64,000 nucleotides of DNA from DASXRA01 sp036502575 (lineage in GTDB: Bacteria; Actinomycetota; Actinomycetes; Mycobacteriales; Jatrophihabitantaceae): assembly GCA_036502575.1 (NCBI GenBank), contig DASXYL010000040.1, positions 1-64,000 of the forward strand, read 5' to 3'. The notes under the pieces were generated by a model. It saw only the letters and a program-made list of their open reading frames with translations, was not told the origin of the DNA and searched no databases. Positions 50,581-58,591 of the stretch are shown piece after piece (within the stretch, counting starts at the first letter, position 1; each line of letters starts with the position of its first letter). The position numbers were made by a program, and so were the translations under genes.

Positions 50581-51243
50581 TTATGGGGCGGTCCGGTCCA
50601 GGGCTAGGGCGGCGAGCTTCACCATGGCCGGTTCGCGCTTGGCCGCCGAGAGCAGGTTCTGGTCGACGCTCACCGCGACCGTGCGCTGACCGGACGCCAC
50701 GACCAGCAGCGGGACGTCGTAGCCGGCGCCCTTCCCGACGAGCAAGGTCGCGTCGTTGCCGGCCACCTGCGTCGTTGACCGCGTGGCTCCATGATCGAGG
50801 TAGTCGGTGACGGTGCCGGAGAGCCGCTTCTGCGCCTGGGCCGGTGTCGTGTAGAGGCTGATGCCGACCTCGACGGTCGGGGTGCCCTTGCCACTGGTGC
50901 CCAGTCCGTAGCGACAGTTGAGGTAGCCGAGGCGGCCGATGTTCTTCTCCGCGACGCCCACCACGTAGGCGTTCTTGCCGACGAAGTGAATGCCCATCAG
51001 GTCCTCGACCTCGGGCTGCGGCAACAGGGTGTCGCAGGTGCCGTGCAGCTTGGTCACCAGCTTGGTCGGTGACGCACTGGTCGACGGCGCAGCCGACGAA
51101 CTCGCGGTCGTCGAGGCCGAGGAGCTGGGTTGCGTCGAAGGCGTCGTCTTGGCGTTCTTGGACCCGCTCGACCCGCACCCGCTTACCGCGATCAGCACGG
51201 AAAGGGCGCCGGCGGAGCAAGCCAGGGTTCTGGCCATGTGCAC
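50581..51243 (-). CDS. Putative secreted lipoprotein
   Basis: A 220-residue protein: signal SAGALSVLIAVSGC gives a lipobox cysteine at about residue 23, then a Ser/Thr/Pro linker and a domain with GTCDTLLPQPEVEDLMG and LNCRYGLG that resembles the DUF3558-like lipoprotein group (tentative). GTG 51243 is preferred to ATG 51237 because TAGGGT (complement of 51250-51255) lies 6 nt upstream. Its promoter lies inside the end of the SPFH gene. Confidence 0.78.
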   Translation of the reverse strand: MHMARTLACSAGALSVLIAVSGCGSSGSKNAKTTPSTQPSSSASTTASSSAAPSTSASPTKLVTKLHGTCDTLLPQPEVEDLMGIHFVGKNAYVVGVAEKNIGRLGYLNCRYGLGTSGKGTPTVEVGISLYTTPAQAQKRLSGTVTDYLDHGATRSTTQVAGNDATLLVGKGAGYDVPLLVVASGQRTVAVSVDQNLLSAAKREPAMVKLAALALDRTAP

Positions 51244-51247
51244 GTTT

Positions 51248-52072
51248 TCACCCTAACTGGGGAGGTGGCTCGGGTCCGTCATCGACACGGCTCGCAATCG
51301 AGTCATTGCGTTGAGTCGATCCCGGCGCGCGCTCGAGGAAGCGCAGCAGCTCGACCGGGAACGGCAGCACCAGCGTCGAGTTCTTCTCGGCGGCCACCTC
51401 GACGACGGTCTCGAGCAGGCGCAGCTGCAACGCTGCCGGCGTGTCGGCCATGGCGGCCGCGGCCTGGGCGAGCTTCTCCGAGGCCTGCAGCTCACCCTCG
51501 GCCGAGATGACCCGCGCCCGCCGTTCGCGCTCGGCCTCGGCCTGGCGCGACATCGAGCGCTTCATCGACTCGGGCAGCGCGACGTCCTTGATCTCGACCC
51601 GGTCGATGTGGATGCCCCAGTCCAGCGCCGGGCTGTCGATCATCATCTCCAGGCCCTGGTTGAGCCGCTCCCGGTTGGCCAGCAGGTCGTCCAGATCGCT
51701 CTTGCCGATCATCGAGCGCAGCGACGTCTGCGCCACCTGCAAGATCGCGAAGCGGTAGTCCTGCACGTTCACGATGGCCAGCGCCGGATCGACCACCTTG
51801 AAGTACACGACCGCATCGACGCGCACCGTCACGTTGTCGCGCGTGATGCCGTCCTGCGCCGGCACCGGCATGGTGACGAGCTGGACGTTGACCTTGCGCA
51901 TCCGCTCGATGCCGGGACGGACGAAGGTCAGCCCCGGCCCGCGCGTCTGTTCGAGTACCCGCCCGAGCCGGAACACCAGTCCGCGCTCGTACTGCTTGAC
52001 GGTGCGCGCTCCGAGCGCGAGGTAGATGGCGACGAGGCCCAGCAGGGCAAGAATGAGGATGATGACGGCCAT
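51248..52072 (-). CDS. SPFH/band 7 family protein (slipin)
   Basis: A 274-residue membrane-anchored slipin: one N-terminal helix (residues 2-21), then the SPFH domain (TVKQYERGLVFRLGRVLE, DNVTVRVDAVVYFKVVDP, QTSLRSMIGKSDLDDLLANRE) and a C-terminal coiled-coil part (AEAERERRARVISAEGELQASEKLAQAAAAM). Such proteins form lipid-raft-like scaffolds; the partner NfeD is not next door. GGGAGG precedes ATG 52072. Confidence 0.92.
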   Translation of the reverse strand: MAVIILILALLGLVAIYLALGARTVKQYERGLVFRLGRVLEQTRGPGLTFVRPGIERMRKVNVQLVTMPVPAQDGITRDNVTVRVDAVVYFKVVDPALAIVNVQDYRFAILQVAQTSLRSMIGKSDLDDLLANRERLNQGLEMMIDSPALDWGIHIDRVEIKDVALPESMKRSMSRQAEAERERRARVISAEGELQASEKLAQAAAAMADTPAALQLRLLETVVEVAAEKNSTLVLPFPVELLRFLERAPGSTQRNDSIASRVDDGPEPPPQLG

Positions 52073-52138
52073 CGCGACCTCCCGCGTGTGCGGCGGTGGC
52101 GCCTGGCCTCGATGGTAGCTCCGGCCGGTGTGCTGCTC

Positions 52139-52339
52139 TCAGTCTTCTGACAGCGGCATCGGCCCGTACACCAGGACGCTGTCCTCGTAGAGGCTTACCT
52201 GAGCGACGCCGTGCGCCGCGAGCTCGCGCCAGTCCTCGCCGAGCCAGCTCTCCGCATCGGACTGGCTCGGGTGCGGCGGCGAGTTCGGCATCGTCAACAC
52301 TGTGCCGTCAGCCGTCTCGAGGCGCCACACCCAGCTCAT
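52139..52339 (-). CDS. Small conserved hypothetical protein (66 aa)
   Basis: MSWVWRLETADGTVLTMPNS begins a 66-residue ORF (QSDAESWLGEDWRELAAHGVAQVSLYED). Short proteins of this form are conserved beside cobD in several actinobacteria, as I recall. ATG 52339 lies 8 nt from TAGGCT (complement of 52348-52353). Function unknown. Confidence 0.7.
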   Translation of the reverse strand: MSWVWRLETADGTVLTMPNSPPHPSQSDAESWLGEDWRELAAHGVAQVSLYEDSVLVYGPMPLSED

Positions 52340-52369
52340 GAGCGCCGAGCCTAACGGTACGTTCGGCGG
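52340..52369. promoter_or_regulatory. 30-bp divergent promoter of the small ORF and cobD
   Basis: AGCCTA (52348-52353), read as TAGGCT on the minus strand, is 8 nt from ATG 52339; TACGTT (52358-52363) is 6 nt from GTG 52370. Both fit TANNNT -10 boxes of leaderless genes. Confidence 0.5.
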
Positions 52370-53071
52370 GTGCCCGCTCGGTCCTCGCTCGCCGCCGGGC
52401 TGCTCATCGGCACAGCACTGGACGCGCTCGTGCCTGATCCGGGCCGCGGTCACCCGGTGGCGATCTTCGGCGCGGCCCGCCAGCAGGTGACCCATCTCGT
52501 CGGCCGTGACCCGGCCGCACTCGACGCGGACGGCGTCGCGCGGGCGGCGGTCGAATCGGTCGCCGAGAACACCTGCGACGCGATCGTCGCGCCGCTGTTC
52601 TGGGGCGCGGTCGCCGGCGTCCCCGGGTTGCTCGGCTACCGGGCGATCAACACGCTCGACGCGATGGTCGGACACCGTACCCCTCGGTATGGGAACTTCG
52701 GCTGGGCGTCCGCCCGGCTGGACGATCTCGCCAACCTCGTCCCGGCGCGGCTCACCGCGGGGCTCGTCGCGCTGGCGAGCGGGCGCGCCCGGCGAACCCT
52801 CCGGGTCGCGGTTCGCGATGGCCATCGGCACCCGAGCCCGAACTCCGGTTACGCCGAGGCGGCCTACGCGGGAGCGTTGGGGTTGCGGCTCGGCGGCCGC
52901 AGCGTCTACGCGAATAGGGTCGAACACCGCCCGGAGCTGGGCGACGGGACGCTGCCGGGCCGGCAGGACATCCCGCGCGCCACCCGCCTGTGCGCCGCCG
53001 TGACGATCGCCGCGGCCGTCACGGCGGCGCCGATCGCTCGGGGGCGCGGCCGACAAGGCCTGCGTTGCTAG
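52370..53071 (+). CDS. cobD: Cobalamin biosynthesis protein CobD/CbiB with internal deletion
   Basis: CbiB-type proteins (about 310 residues) attach aminopropanol to cobyric acid at the membrane. This frame has 233 residues: MPARSSLAAGLLIGTALDAL, GRGHPVAIFGAA, then at once RQQVTHLVGRDPAALDADGV, where family members have some 85-90 further residues with membrane helices between. The rest (VESVAENTCDAIVAPLFWG, GYRAINTLDAMVGH, FGWASARLDDLANLVPAR, HPSPNSG) is intact. No frame shift, so this is an in-frame internal deletion; activity is doubtful. The leaderless start is intact. Confidence 0.8.
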   Translation: MPARSSLAAGLLIGTALDALVPDPGRGHPVAIFGAARQQVTHLVGRDPAALDADGVARAAVESVAENTCDAIVAPLFWGAVAGVPGLLGYRAINTLDAMVGHRTPRYGNFGWASARLDDLANLVPARLTAGLVALASGRARRTLRVAVRDGHRHPSPNSGYAEAAYAGALGLRLGGRSVYANRVEHRPELGDGTLPGRQDIPRATRLCAAVTIAAAVTAAPIARGRGRQGLRC

Positions 53072-53290
53072 GGTGACGGGGTCCCAGGAGCCATCCCGGG
53101 ATGGCCCAGGTGCAGCGAAGACCGGTGAGAGCCCGGCGCTGTCCCGCAACGGTACTGCTCCCGGAACCGGGGGCGAGCCCGGACGCCTGCCCTGCGCCAG
53201 CGCAACCAGTCCTCGGAGGAAGGGCGGTTCGTTCGGCGCCTCCGGTGTCGAAGCGGGCGCACTTCGTCCTCCGCGACACGATGGAGGATG
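53072..53290 (+). ncRNA. Cobalamin riboswitch with RBS-sequestering expression platform
   Basis: The aptamer core is at 53117-53154 (CCGGTGAGAGCCCGG, CTGTCCCGCAACGGTA) and the B12 box at 53174-53191 (CGAGCCCGGACGCCTGCC). Downstream, TCCTCC (53267-53272) pairs with the ribosome site GGAGGA (53283-53288), while CGGAGGA (53214-53220) can pair with TCCTCCG (53267-53273). The two pairings exclude each other, giving an ON/OFF switch at translation. TAGGGT (53069-53074), overlapping the cobD stop, could be the -10 box. It controls btuFCD and the downstream cob genes. Aptamer ends are approximate. Confidence 0.92.
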
Positions 53291-53293
53291 AGC

Positions 53294-54262
53294 ATGTTCA
53301 CCCACTCGCGACAGGCCCGCGCGGCCCTGGTCGCATCAGTCGCAGCACTCTCGGCCGTGGCCGCGTGCAGCAGCTCCAGTAGCCCGGCGCCGAGCTCCGC
53401 ACCCGGATCAGGCACGACGGCGCCGGCCAGCGCCGCCCACTTCCCGGTCACGGTGCACGCCGCCAACGGCAACGTCACCATCGCCGGCAAACCCACCGCG
53501 ATCGTCTCGCTCTCGCCGACCGCGACCGAGATGCTGTACGCGATCGGGGCCGGAGCCCAGGTCAAGGCGGTTGACAAGGACTCCGACTATCCGGCGGGCA
53601 CGCCGCGCACCACTCTGAATGCCGTGGTGCTCAACGCCGAGGCGGTGGCGAAATACCAGCCGGACCTCGTCGTGGCGGCCGGACTCGCGCCCGCACAGGC
53701 GCAGCAGCTCGCCAAGCTGAACGTCAAGGTGCTCGACGAGCCGGCCGCGACCGATGTCTCGCAGTCCTACGAACAGCTCACCCAGCTCGGTGACGCCACG
53801 GGGCACCCGGACGGCGCGGCGGCGGTGATCGCGACCATGAAGCAGAAGATCGCGGCGATCGTCACGACGGCGTCGAAGCGGGCCGCCACGTACTACTACG
53901 AGCTCGACCAGACGTATTACTCGGTGACGTCGACAACCTTCGTCGGACGGGTGTTGCGGATGCTCGGGCTGACCAGCATCGCCGACGCCGCGAAGGGGGC
54001 GGCCGCGAGCGGGGGCTACCCGCAGCTGTCCGCCGAATTCATCCTCAAGGCCAACCCAGACTACGTCTTCCTCGCCGACACCCGCTGCTGCAAGCAGTCG
54101 CTCACGACGGTGGGCAAACGTCCGGGCTGGTCGGCGCTGTCGTCAGTGCGCGGGGGCCGCGTCATCTCCATCGACGACTCGATCGCCTCCCGGTGGGGGC
54201 CGCGCATCGTCGACCTGCTGAGCACGGTTGCCGCGGCCCTCCAGCAGCATCCGGTGACGTGA
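53294..54262 (+). CDS. btuF: Cobalamin ABC transporter substrate-binding lipoprotein
   Basis: A 322-residue periplasmic-type binding protein (BtuF/FecB fold). The signal AALVASVAALSAVAAC gives a lipobox Cys at about residue 26, followed by a Ser/Pro linker. The core has IVSLSPTATEMLYAIGAG, PDLVVAAGLAP and LKANPDYVFLADTRCC. ATG 53294 is best because GGAGG lies 6 nt upstream; ATG 53288 overlaps that site. Placed directly under the B12 riboswitch, so corrinoid binding is likely. Confidence 0.92.
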   Translation: MFTHSRQARAALVASVAALSAVAACSSSSSPAPSSAPGSGTTAPASAAHFPVTVHAANGNVTIAGKPTAIVSLSPTATEMLYAIGAGAQVKAVDKDSDYPAGTPRTTLNAVVLNAEAVAKYQPDLVVAAGLAPAQAQQLAKLNVKVLDEPAATDVSQSYEQLTQLGDATGHPDGAAAVIATMKQKIAAIVTTASKRAATYYYELDQTYYSVTSTTFVGRVLRMLGLTSIADAAKGAAASGGYPQLSAEFILKANPDYVFLADTRCCKQSLTTVGKRPGWSALSSVRGGRVISIDDSIASRWGPRIVDLLSTVAAALQQHPVT

Positions 54263-55356
54263 GCGCCGAGCCGGCCGCCACTGACGGAGAGCGCGGTGCT
54301 GTGCTGCCCGGGGTCGACCGGGCGCTCGATCGTCCGCATCCGGTCCGTCGGCCACTGACCGTTTCCGCCGTTGTGCTGGTCGGGGCGATGCTGCTGGCTA
54401 CCGCGGTGGGGCCGGTGAACATCAGCGTGGGCGACGTGGTCGGCACGATCTTGGCCCACGTTTCCTTCCTGGACTTCCACACCGCGACTCCCCCGGTCGA
54501 CCAGGCGATCGTGTGGCAACTGCGGTTGCCCCGAGTCGTGCTGGCCGCACTGGTCGGGGCGATGCTCGCCGCCGGCGGCACCTCCTACCAGGGCGTGCTG
54601 CGCAACTCGCTGGCCGACCCGTTCCTGCTCGGCGTAGCCGCCGGCGCCGGGCTGGGCGCCACCGTGGCCATCGTCACCGGACACGGCGGCGGCATCGTCC
54701 TCCCCGCATCGGCGTTCGTCGGAGCGGTGCTCGCCGTGGGGCTGACGTACCTGGTCGCGACGGCCGGGGGCGGGCCGGCGAGCGGCTACGCGATCCTGCT
54801 CGCCGGGGTGGCCATCGCGGCGATGCTCACCGCCGTGCAGACCTACCTGCAGCAGCGGCACACCGAGGAGATCCGCCAGATCTACAACTGGATCCTCGGC
54901 AGCTTCTCGGTCGCCTCGTGGTCGGACGTGCGACTCGTCCTGCCCTACGTCGCGGTCAGCGCCGTCGTGCTGCTCGCTCACCGCCGCGTCCTAGACGTAT
55001 TGCGGGTCGGCGGCGAGGAAGCCGGTGCGCTCGGCATTCACCCGGAACGCAGCCGGCTGATCATCGTGGCCGCCGCCACGCTGGGGACCGCCGCGGCCGT
55101 GTCGGTGAGCGGGCTGATCGGGTTCGTGGGGATCCTCGTCCCGCACGCGGTCCGGCTGGCCGCCAGCGCCAGCTACCGCGTCGTGCTTCCGGTGTCCATG
55201 GTGTGCGGGGCGGCGTTCCTGGTGCTCGCCGATCTGGTCGCGCGCACGATCCAGGCGCCGACCGAGCTGCCGGTCGGCGTCGTCACCGCGGTGACCGGCG
55301 CGCCGTTCTTCCTGCTCGTGCTGCGCTCACGACGCACCCGGCACGGCGTTCTCTGA
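54259..55356 (+). CDS. btuC: Cobalamin ABC transporter permease
   Basis: A 365-residue FecCD/BtuC-type permease with about ten hydrophobic helices; WQLRLPRVVLAALVGAMLAAGGTSYQGVLRNSLADPFLLGVAAGAGLGA and SVSGLIGFVGILVPHAVRL are family hallmarks. GTG 54259 overlaps the btuF stop as GTGA. Confidence 0.93.
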   Translation: MSAEPAATDGERGAVLPGVDRALDRPHPVRRPLTVSAVVLVGAMLLATAVGPVNISVGDVVGTILAHVSFLDFHTATPPVDQAIVWQLRLPRVVLAALVGAMLAAGGTSYQGVLRNSLADPFLLGVAAGAGLGATVAIVTGHGGGIVLPASAFVGAVLAVGLTYLVATAGGGPASGYAILLAGVAIAAMLTAVQTYLQQRHTEEIRQIYNWILGSFSVASWSDVRLVLPYVAVSAVVLLAHRRVLDVLRVGGEEAGALGIHPERSRLIIVAAATLGTAAAVSVSGLIGFVGILVPHAVRLAASASYRVVLPVSMVCGAAFLVLADLVARTIQAPTELPVGVVTAVTGAPFFLLVLRSRRTRHGVL

Positions 55357-56141
55357 TGCTGAGCCTCGAGCGAGTCACCGTGCGCTACGGGGCGTCCGTC
55401 GCCGTGGATGCCGTGAGCGAGTCAGCCGCCGCCGGCGAGTGGGTCGGCGTCATCGGGGCCAACGGCGCCGGGAAGTCCAGCCTGCTGCGGGCGGTGGCCC
55501 ACCTGGTGCCGCACGAGGGCGTCGTGCGAATCGGCCGCGAGACGATGGGCCGGCTCTCCCCTCGGCGCCGTGCTCGGCTCGTCGCGTACGTGCCGCAGCA
55601 ACCGGAGCTGCCGGCCGGGATGTCCGTGCTCGACTACACCCTGCTCGGCCGCACCCCGCACATCGGCTACTTCGGCGTCGAGTCGATGCACGATCGCGAG
55701 CGCTGCGCCGAGGTGCTCGACCGGATCGGCCTCGCCGATCTCACCGACCGATACCTGTCCACCCTCTCCGGCGGTGAGGTCCAGCGCGTGGTGTTGGCGC
55801 GGGCCCTGGCTCAGGAGGCGCCCGTTCTGCTGCTCGACGAGCCGACGAGTGCACTGGATCTGGGGCGGCGGGTCGACGCGCTCGAACTCGTCGACGAGCT
55901 GCGCCGCGAGCGGGACCTCACCGTGCTGAGCGCGATGCACGACCTGACGCTGGCCGCCCAGTTCGCCGACCGACTCGTGCTCCTCTCGGACGGCCGCGTC
56001 ATCGCGTCCGGGCCGCCGGCCGACGTCCTGGACGAGAAGGTGCTCTCGGCCTGCTTCGGCGGCCGGGTCCGGGTGCTCACCGACGACGACGGGCAACTAC
56101 TCGTCGTGCCCCAGCGCTCGCGGAGGCGGATCGGATGCTGA
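55356..56141 (+). CDS. btuD: Cobalamin ABC transporter ATP-binding protein
   Basis: A 261-residue ABC ATPase: Walker A GANGAGKSSLL, signature LSGGEVQRVVLARAL, Walker B VLLLDEPTSALD and switch His in MHDLTLA. ATG 55356 overlaps the btuC stop (TGATG); its own stop overlaps the start of the cbiZ remnant by 7 bp. Confidence 0.94.
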   Translation: MLSLERVTVRYGASVAVDAVSESAAAGEWVGVIGANGAGKSSLLRAVAHLVPHEGVVRIGRETMGRLSPRRRARLVAYVPQQPELPAGMSVLDYTLLGRTPHIGYFGVESMHDRERCAEVLDRIGLADLTDRYLSTLSGGEVQRVVLARALAQEAPVLLLDEPTSALDLGRRVDALELVDELRRERDLTVLSAMHDLTLAAQFADRLVLLSDGRVIASGPPADVLDEKVLSACFGGRVRVLTDDDGQLLVVPQRSRRRIGC

Positions 56142-56476
56142 TCAGCAGCCGGATCGAGGACGGGCGCCCGCTGTCCATGCTGGTGTGGCGGTTCGCCGAG
56201 CCGATGACGGTCGCGTCGACCGCGGCGTGCGGCGGCGGGCTGGGCGAGCGCGACTGGATCATCAACGCCCAGGTCGGGCACGACTACCGGCGCCGCGACC
56301 AGCAGCGGCACGGCGCCGAGTTGGCCGCGGCAGCGACCGTGGACGGGGCCGGCGTCGTGATGTTCACCGCCGTCGACGTTCGCGAGGTGCGGTCCGGAGA
56401 GGACGGCGGGGTGCGGGTGGATGCGACCGTCGGGCTGGCCCGGGCCGTCCACTACGCCGTGTCGGCGGGAACATGA
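56135..56476 (+). pseudogene. cbiZ: Remnant of adenosylcobinamide amidohydrolase CbiZ
   Basis: A 113-residue ORF with the N-terminal part of CbiZ: VWRFAEPMTVASTAACGGGLGERDWIINAQVGHDYRRRD and VVMFTAVDVRE. After DATVGL it jumps to ARAVHYAVSAGT, similar to the family's C-terminal end; about 100 residues are missing from a usual 220-240. There is no frame shift. ATG overlaps the btuD stop and the TGA overlaps the next ATG. CbiZ cleaves the amide side chain of cobinamide during salvage; activity is unlikely here. The C-terminal assignment is weaker than the N-terminal one. Confidence 0.65.
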
Positions 56477-56655
56477 CCCTCGACCTCGGCCACCACGGTG
56501 ATGTGGATGTCGCCCCCGGGCTGGTGGACCTCGCGCTCAACGTCCGGCCGGGCACACCGCCCGCCTGGCTGGCCGACGCGCACTGGCTCCGGGTCGCGGT
56601 GCGCGATACCCCGACATCTACCGCCTTCGTGGAGGCTCTACATGACATTGCTTGA
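56473..56655 (+). pseudogene. cobC: 60-residue remnant of CobC (threonine-phosphate decarboxylase)
   Basis: Begins MTLDLGHHGDVDVAPGLVDL and ALNVRPGTPPAWLADA, the N terminus of CobC-type PLP aminotransferase-like decarboxylases, then goes directly to HWLRVAVRDTPTSTAFVEAL, the C-terminal strand/helix. Roughly 270 residues, including the PLP lysine, are absent. In frame. ATG overlaps the cbiZ remnant stop, and the 3' end overlaps cobT by 14 bp. It cannot be a decarboxylase; it may keep ribosomes moving to cobT. Confidence 0.7.
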
Positions 56656-57697
56656 GGACACGATCAGCGCCATCAGCCCGCTCGACGCCGCCGCGGTCGC
56701 GGCGGCCCGCGCCCGGCAGGACAGCCTGACCAAGCCCCGCGGTGCGCTCGGTGCGTTGGAGGACGTCTCGGTGCAGCTGGCCGGGCTGGCCGGGGTTTGC
56801 CCGCCGCCGCTGCCGACGCCGGCGGCGGTTGTGGTGTTCGCCGGCGACCACGGGGTGCACGCGCAGGGCGTGACACCGTGGCCGCAGGAGGTCACCGCGC
56901 AGATGGTCGCGAACTTCCTCGCCGGCGGCGCGGTGATCAACGCGCTGGCCGCGCAGTCCGACGCCGAGGTCCTCGTCGTGGACGTCGGGGTCGCGGCGGA
57001 CCTGGACGCCGTTCCGGGCCTGCTGGTCCGCAAGGTGGCGCCCGGCACGCGGGACATGACCGGCGAGCCGGCGATGAGCCGGGCCGAGGCCCAGGCCGCG
57101 ATCGAGGTCGGCATCGTGATCGCCCGCGATCTGGTGGCCGCCGGCACGCGGTGCCTGCTCACCGGCGACATGGGTATCGCCAACACCACCCCGGCGGCCG
57201 CGCTGATCGCCGCGTTCACCGGTGCGGCTCCGGCTGAGGTGACCGGGCGCGGCACCGGCGTCGACGACGCGACGCTCGCCCACAAGATCGAGGTCGTGAC
57301 GCAGGCGCTTGCCCTACACCGGCCCGAGCCCGGCGATCCTCTCGGCGCGCTTGCCGCCGTAGGTGGCTTCGAGCACGCGGCGCTCACCGGCTACCTCCTC
57401 GGCGCGGCCGCGGCCCGGGTTCCGGTCGTGCTGGACGGAGTGATCGCCGACGCCGCGGCCCTCGTCGCGCGGACGCTCGCGCCGGACAGCACGGCGGCGA
57501 TGATCGCCGGACATCGCTCGGCCGAGCCCGGCGCGTCCGTGGCTCTGGCGGCGCTCGGGCTCGCGCCGCTGGTCGATCTCGACCTGCGCCTGGGCGAGGG
57601 GTCCGGGGCGGTCCTCGCGCTGCCGATCGTGCAGGGCGCCGTCCGGGTGCTGCGCGACGTCGCGACCTTCGACTCGGCCGGCGTCACGGAAAAGTGA
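56642..57697 (+). CDS. cobT: Nicotinate-nucleotide-dimethylbenzimidazole phosphoribosyltransferase
   Basis: Makes alpha-ribazole phosphate, the lower-ligand precursor. 351 residues, full length: RQDSLTKPRGALGALEDVS, VFAGDHGVHAQGVTPWPQEVT, TGDMGIANTTPAAAL and RLGEGSGAVLALPI, with the catalytic Glu in GEGSGA. ATG 56642 lies in the last codons of the cobC remnant. Stop overlaps the cobU remnant as GTGA. Confidence 0.94.
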   Translation: MTLLEDTISAISPLDAAAVAAARARQDSLTKPRGALGALEDVSVQLAGLAGVCPPPLPTPAAVVVFAGDHGVHAQGVTPWPQEVTAQMVANFLAGGAVINALAAQSDAEVLVVDVGVAADLDAVPGLLVRKVAPGTRDMTGEPAMSRAEAQAAIEVGIVIARDLVAAGTRCLLTGDMGIANTTPAAALIAAFTGAAPAEVTGRGTGVDDATLAHKIEVVTQALALHRPEPGDPLGALAAVGGFEHAALTGYLLGAAAARVPVVLDGVIADAAALVARTLAPDSTAAMIAGHRSAEPGASVALAALGLAPLVDLDLRLGEGSGAVLALPIVQGAVRVLRDVATFDSAGVTEK

Positions 57698-57819
57698 GCC
57701 GCGCCCTGGTGCTGGGCGGTCGCCGCGCTGACGCGCTGGGCCTGCTCAACCAACGGCTCGCGGCCACTGCGGACTACGTGCATCTGGTCGTGGCCGGGCT
57801 GCCGTTGCGGCTGACATGA
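57694..57819 (+). pseudogene. cobU: 41-residue remnant of CobU (adenosylcobinamide kinase)
   Basis: Reads VSRALVLGG, the start of the CobU P-loop strand, and continues with RRADALGLLNQRLAA, TADYVHLVVAGLPLRLT, the C terminus of CobU. The Walker A (GARSGKS in the family), the GTP guanylation His and about 130-140 residues are gone, with frame kept. GTG overlaps the cobT stop and TGA overlaps the cobS ATG (ATGA). Not a functional kinase. Confidence 0.8.
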
Positions 57820-58571
57820 GGACGGCGCTCGCGCTCTTCACGATCGTGCCGGTGCGAGACGCCGCGGCACTGACCCGCGAGCGGGCGGTGGTCGCGCTGC
57901 GCTGGTTCCCATTGGTGGGGGCGGGGCTCGGTGCCGTCGCCGCGCTGCCGCTGGCCGCGGTACGCGCCTGGGCGCCGCACGCGACCCTGCTCGGCGCGGT
58001 GCTCGCGGTGGCGCTGCTCGCGCTGTGCAGCCGCGGCCTGCATCTGGACGGGCTGGCCGACACGGCCGACGGTCTGGCGTCGCGGGCCCCCGCCGAGCGA
58101 GCGCTGCAGATCATGCGCCGCTCGGACATCGGCCCGTTCGGCGTGCTCGGGATCGTCCTGACCGTGCTGATCGACATCGCTGCCCTGGCCGCACTGGACG
58201 GTTCGTCCTGGCGTCCGGTCGCGGCGCTCGCGGTGGCGGCCGCGACCGGGCGCCTCGCCGTGTTGCACGCCGCGCACCCCCGGGTGCCGTCGGCGCGGAC
58301 GTCGGGGTTCGGGGCGTACGTGGCCGGCTCGGTGGCCACTCCGGTGGCGGCGCTCGAGACCGTCGTCGTCCTCGGCGGCGCGGCGGGCTTGGCAGCAGCG
58401 GTGCACACCAGCGTGCTCGGATGGCTGGTCGCGTCGGCATCGGCACTGGTGGCAGTGGCCGGCGTCCGCTGGCACACGACGCGTCGCCTCGGCGGCGTGA
58501 CCGGCGACGTGTTCGGCGCACTGGTCGAAATCGGCACCGCGCTCACCCTGACCGGCCTCGCCTTCTGCTGA
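57816..58571 (+). CDS. cobS: Adenosylcobinamide-GDP ribazoletransferase
   Basis: A 251-residue membrane enzyme joining the corrinoid and lower ligand. Full length, with FTIVPVRD, WFPLVGAGLGA, GLHLDGLADTADGLASRAPAERALQIMRRSDIGPFG and TRRLGGVTGDVFGALVE, and about six to seven hydrophobic helices. ATG 57816 overlaps the cobU remnant stop. Confidence 0.94.
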   Translation: MRTALALFTIVPVRDAAALTRERAVVALRWFPLVGAGLGAVAALPLAAVRAWAPHATLLGAVLAVALLALCSRGLHLDGLADTADGLASRAPAERALQIMRRSDIGPFGVLGIVLTVLIDIAALAALDGSSWRPVAALAVAAATGRLAVLHAAHPRVPSARTSGFGAYVAGSVATPVAALETVVVLGGAAGLAAAVHTSVLGWLVASASALVAVAGVRWHTTRRLGGVTGDVFGALVEIGTALTLTGLAFC

Positions 58572-58591
58572 CCTGCACCGCGCCGGGCAAG

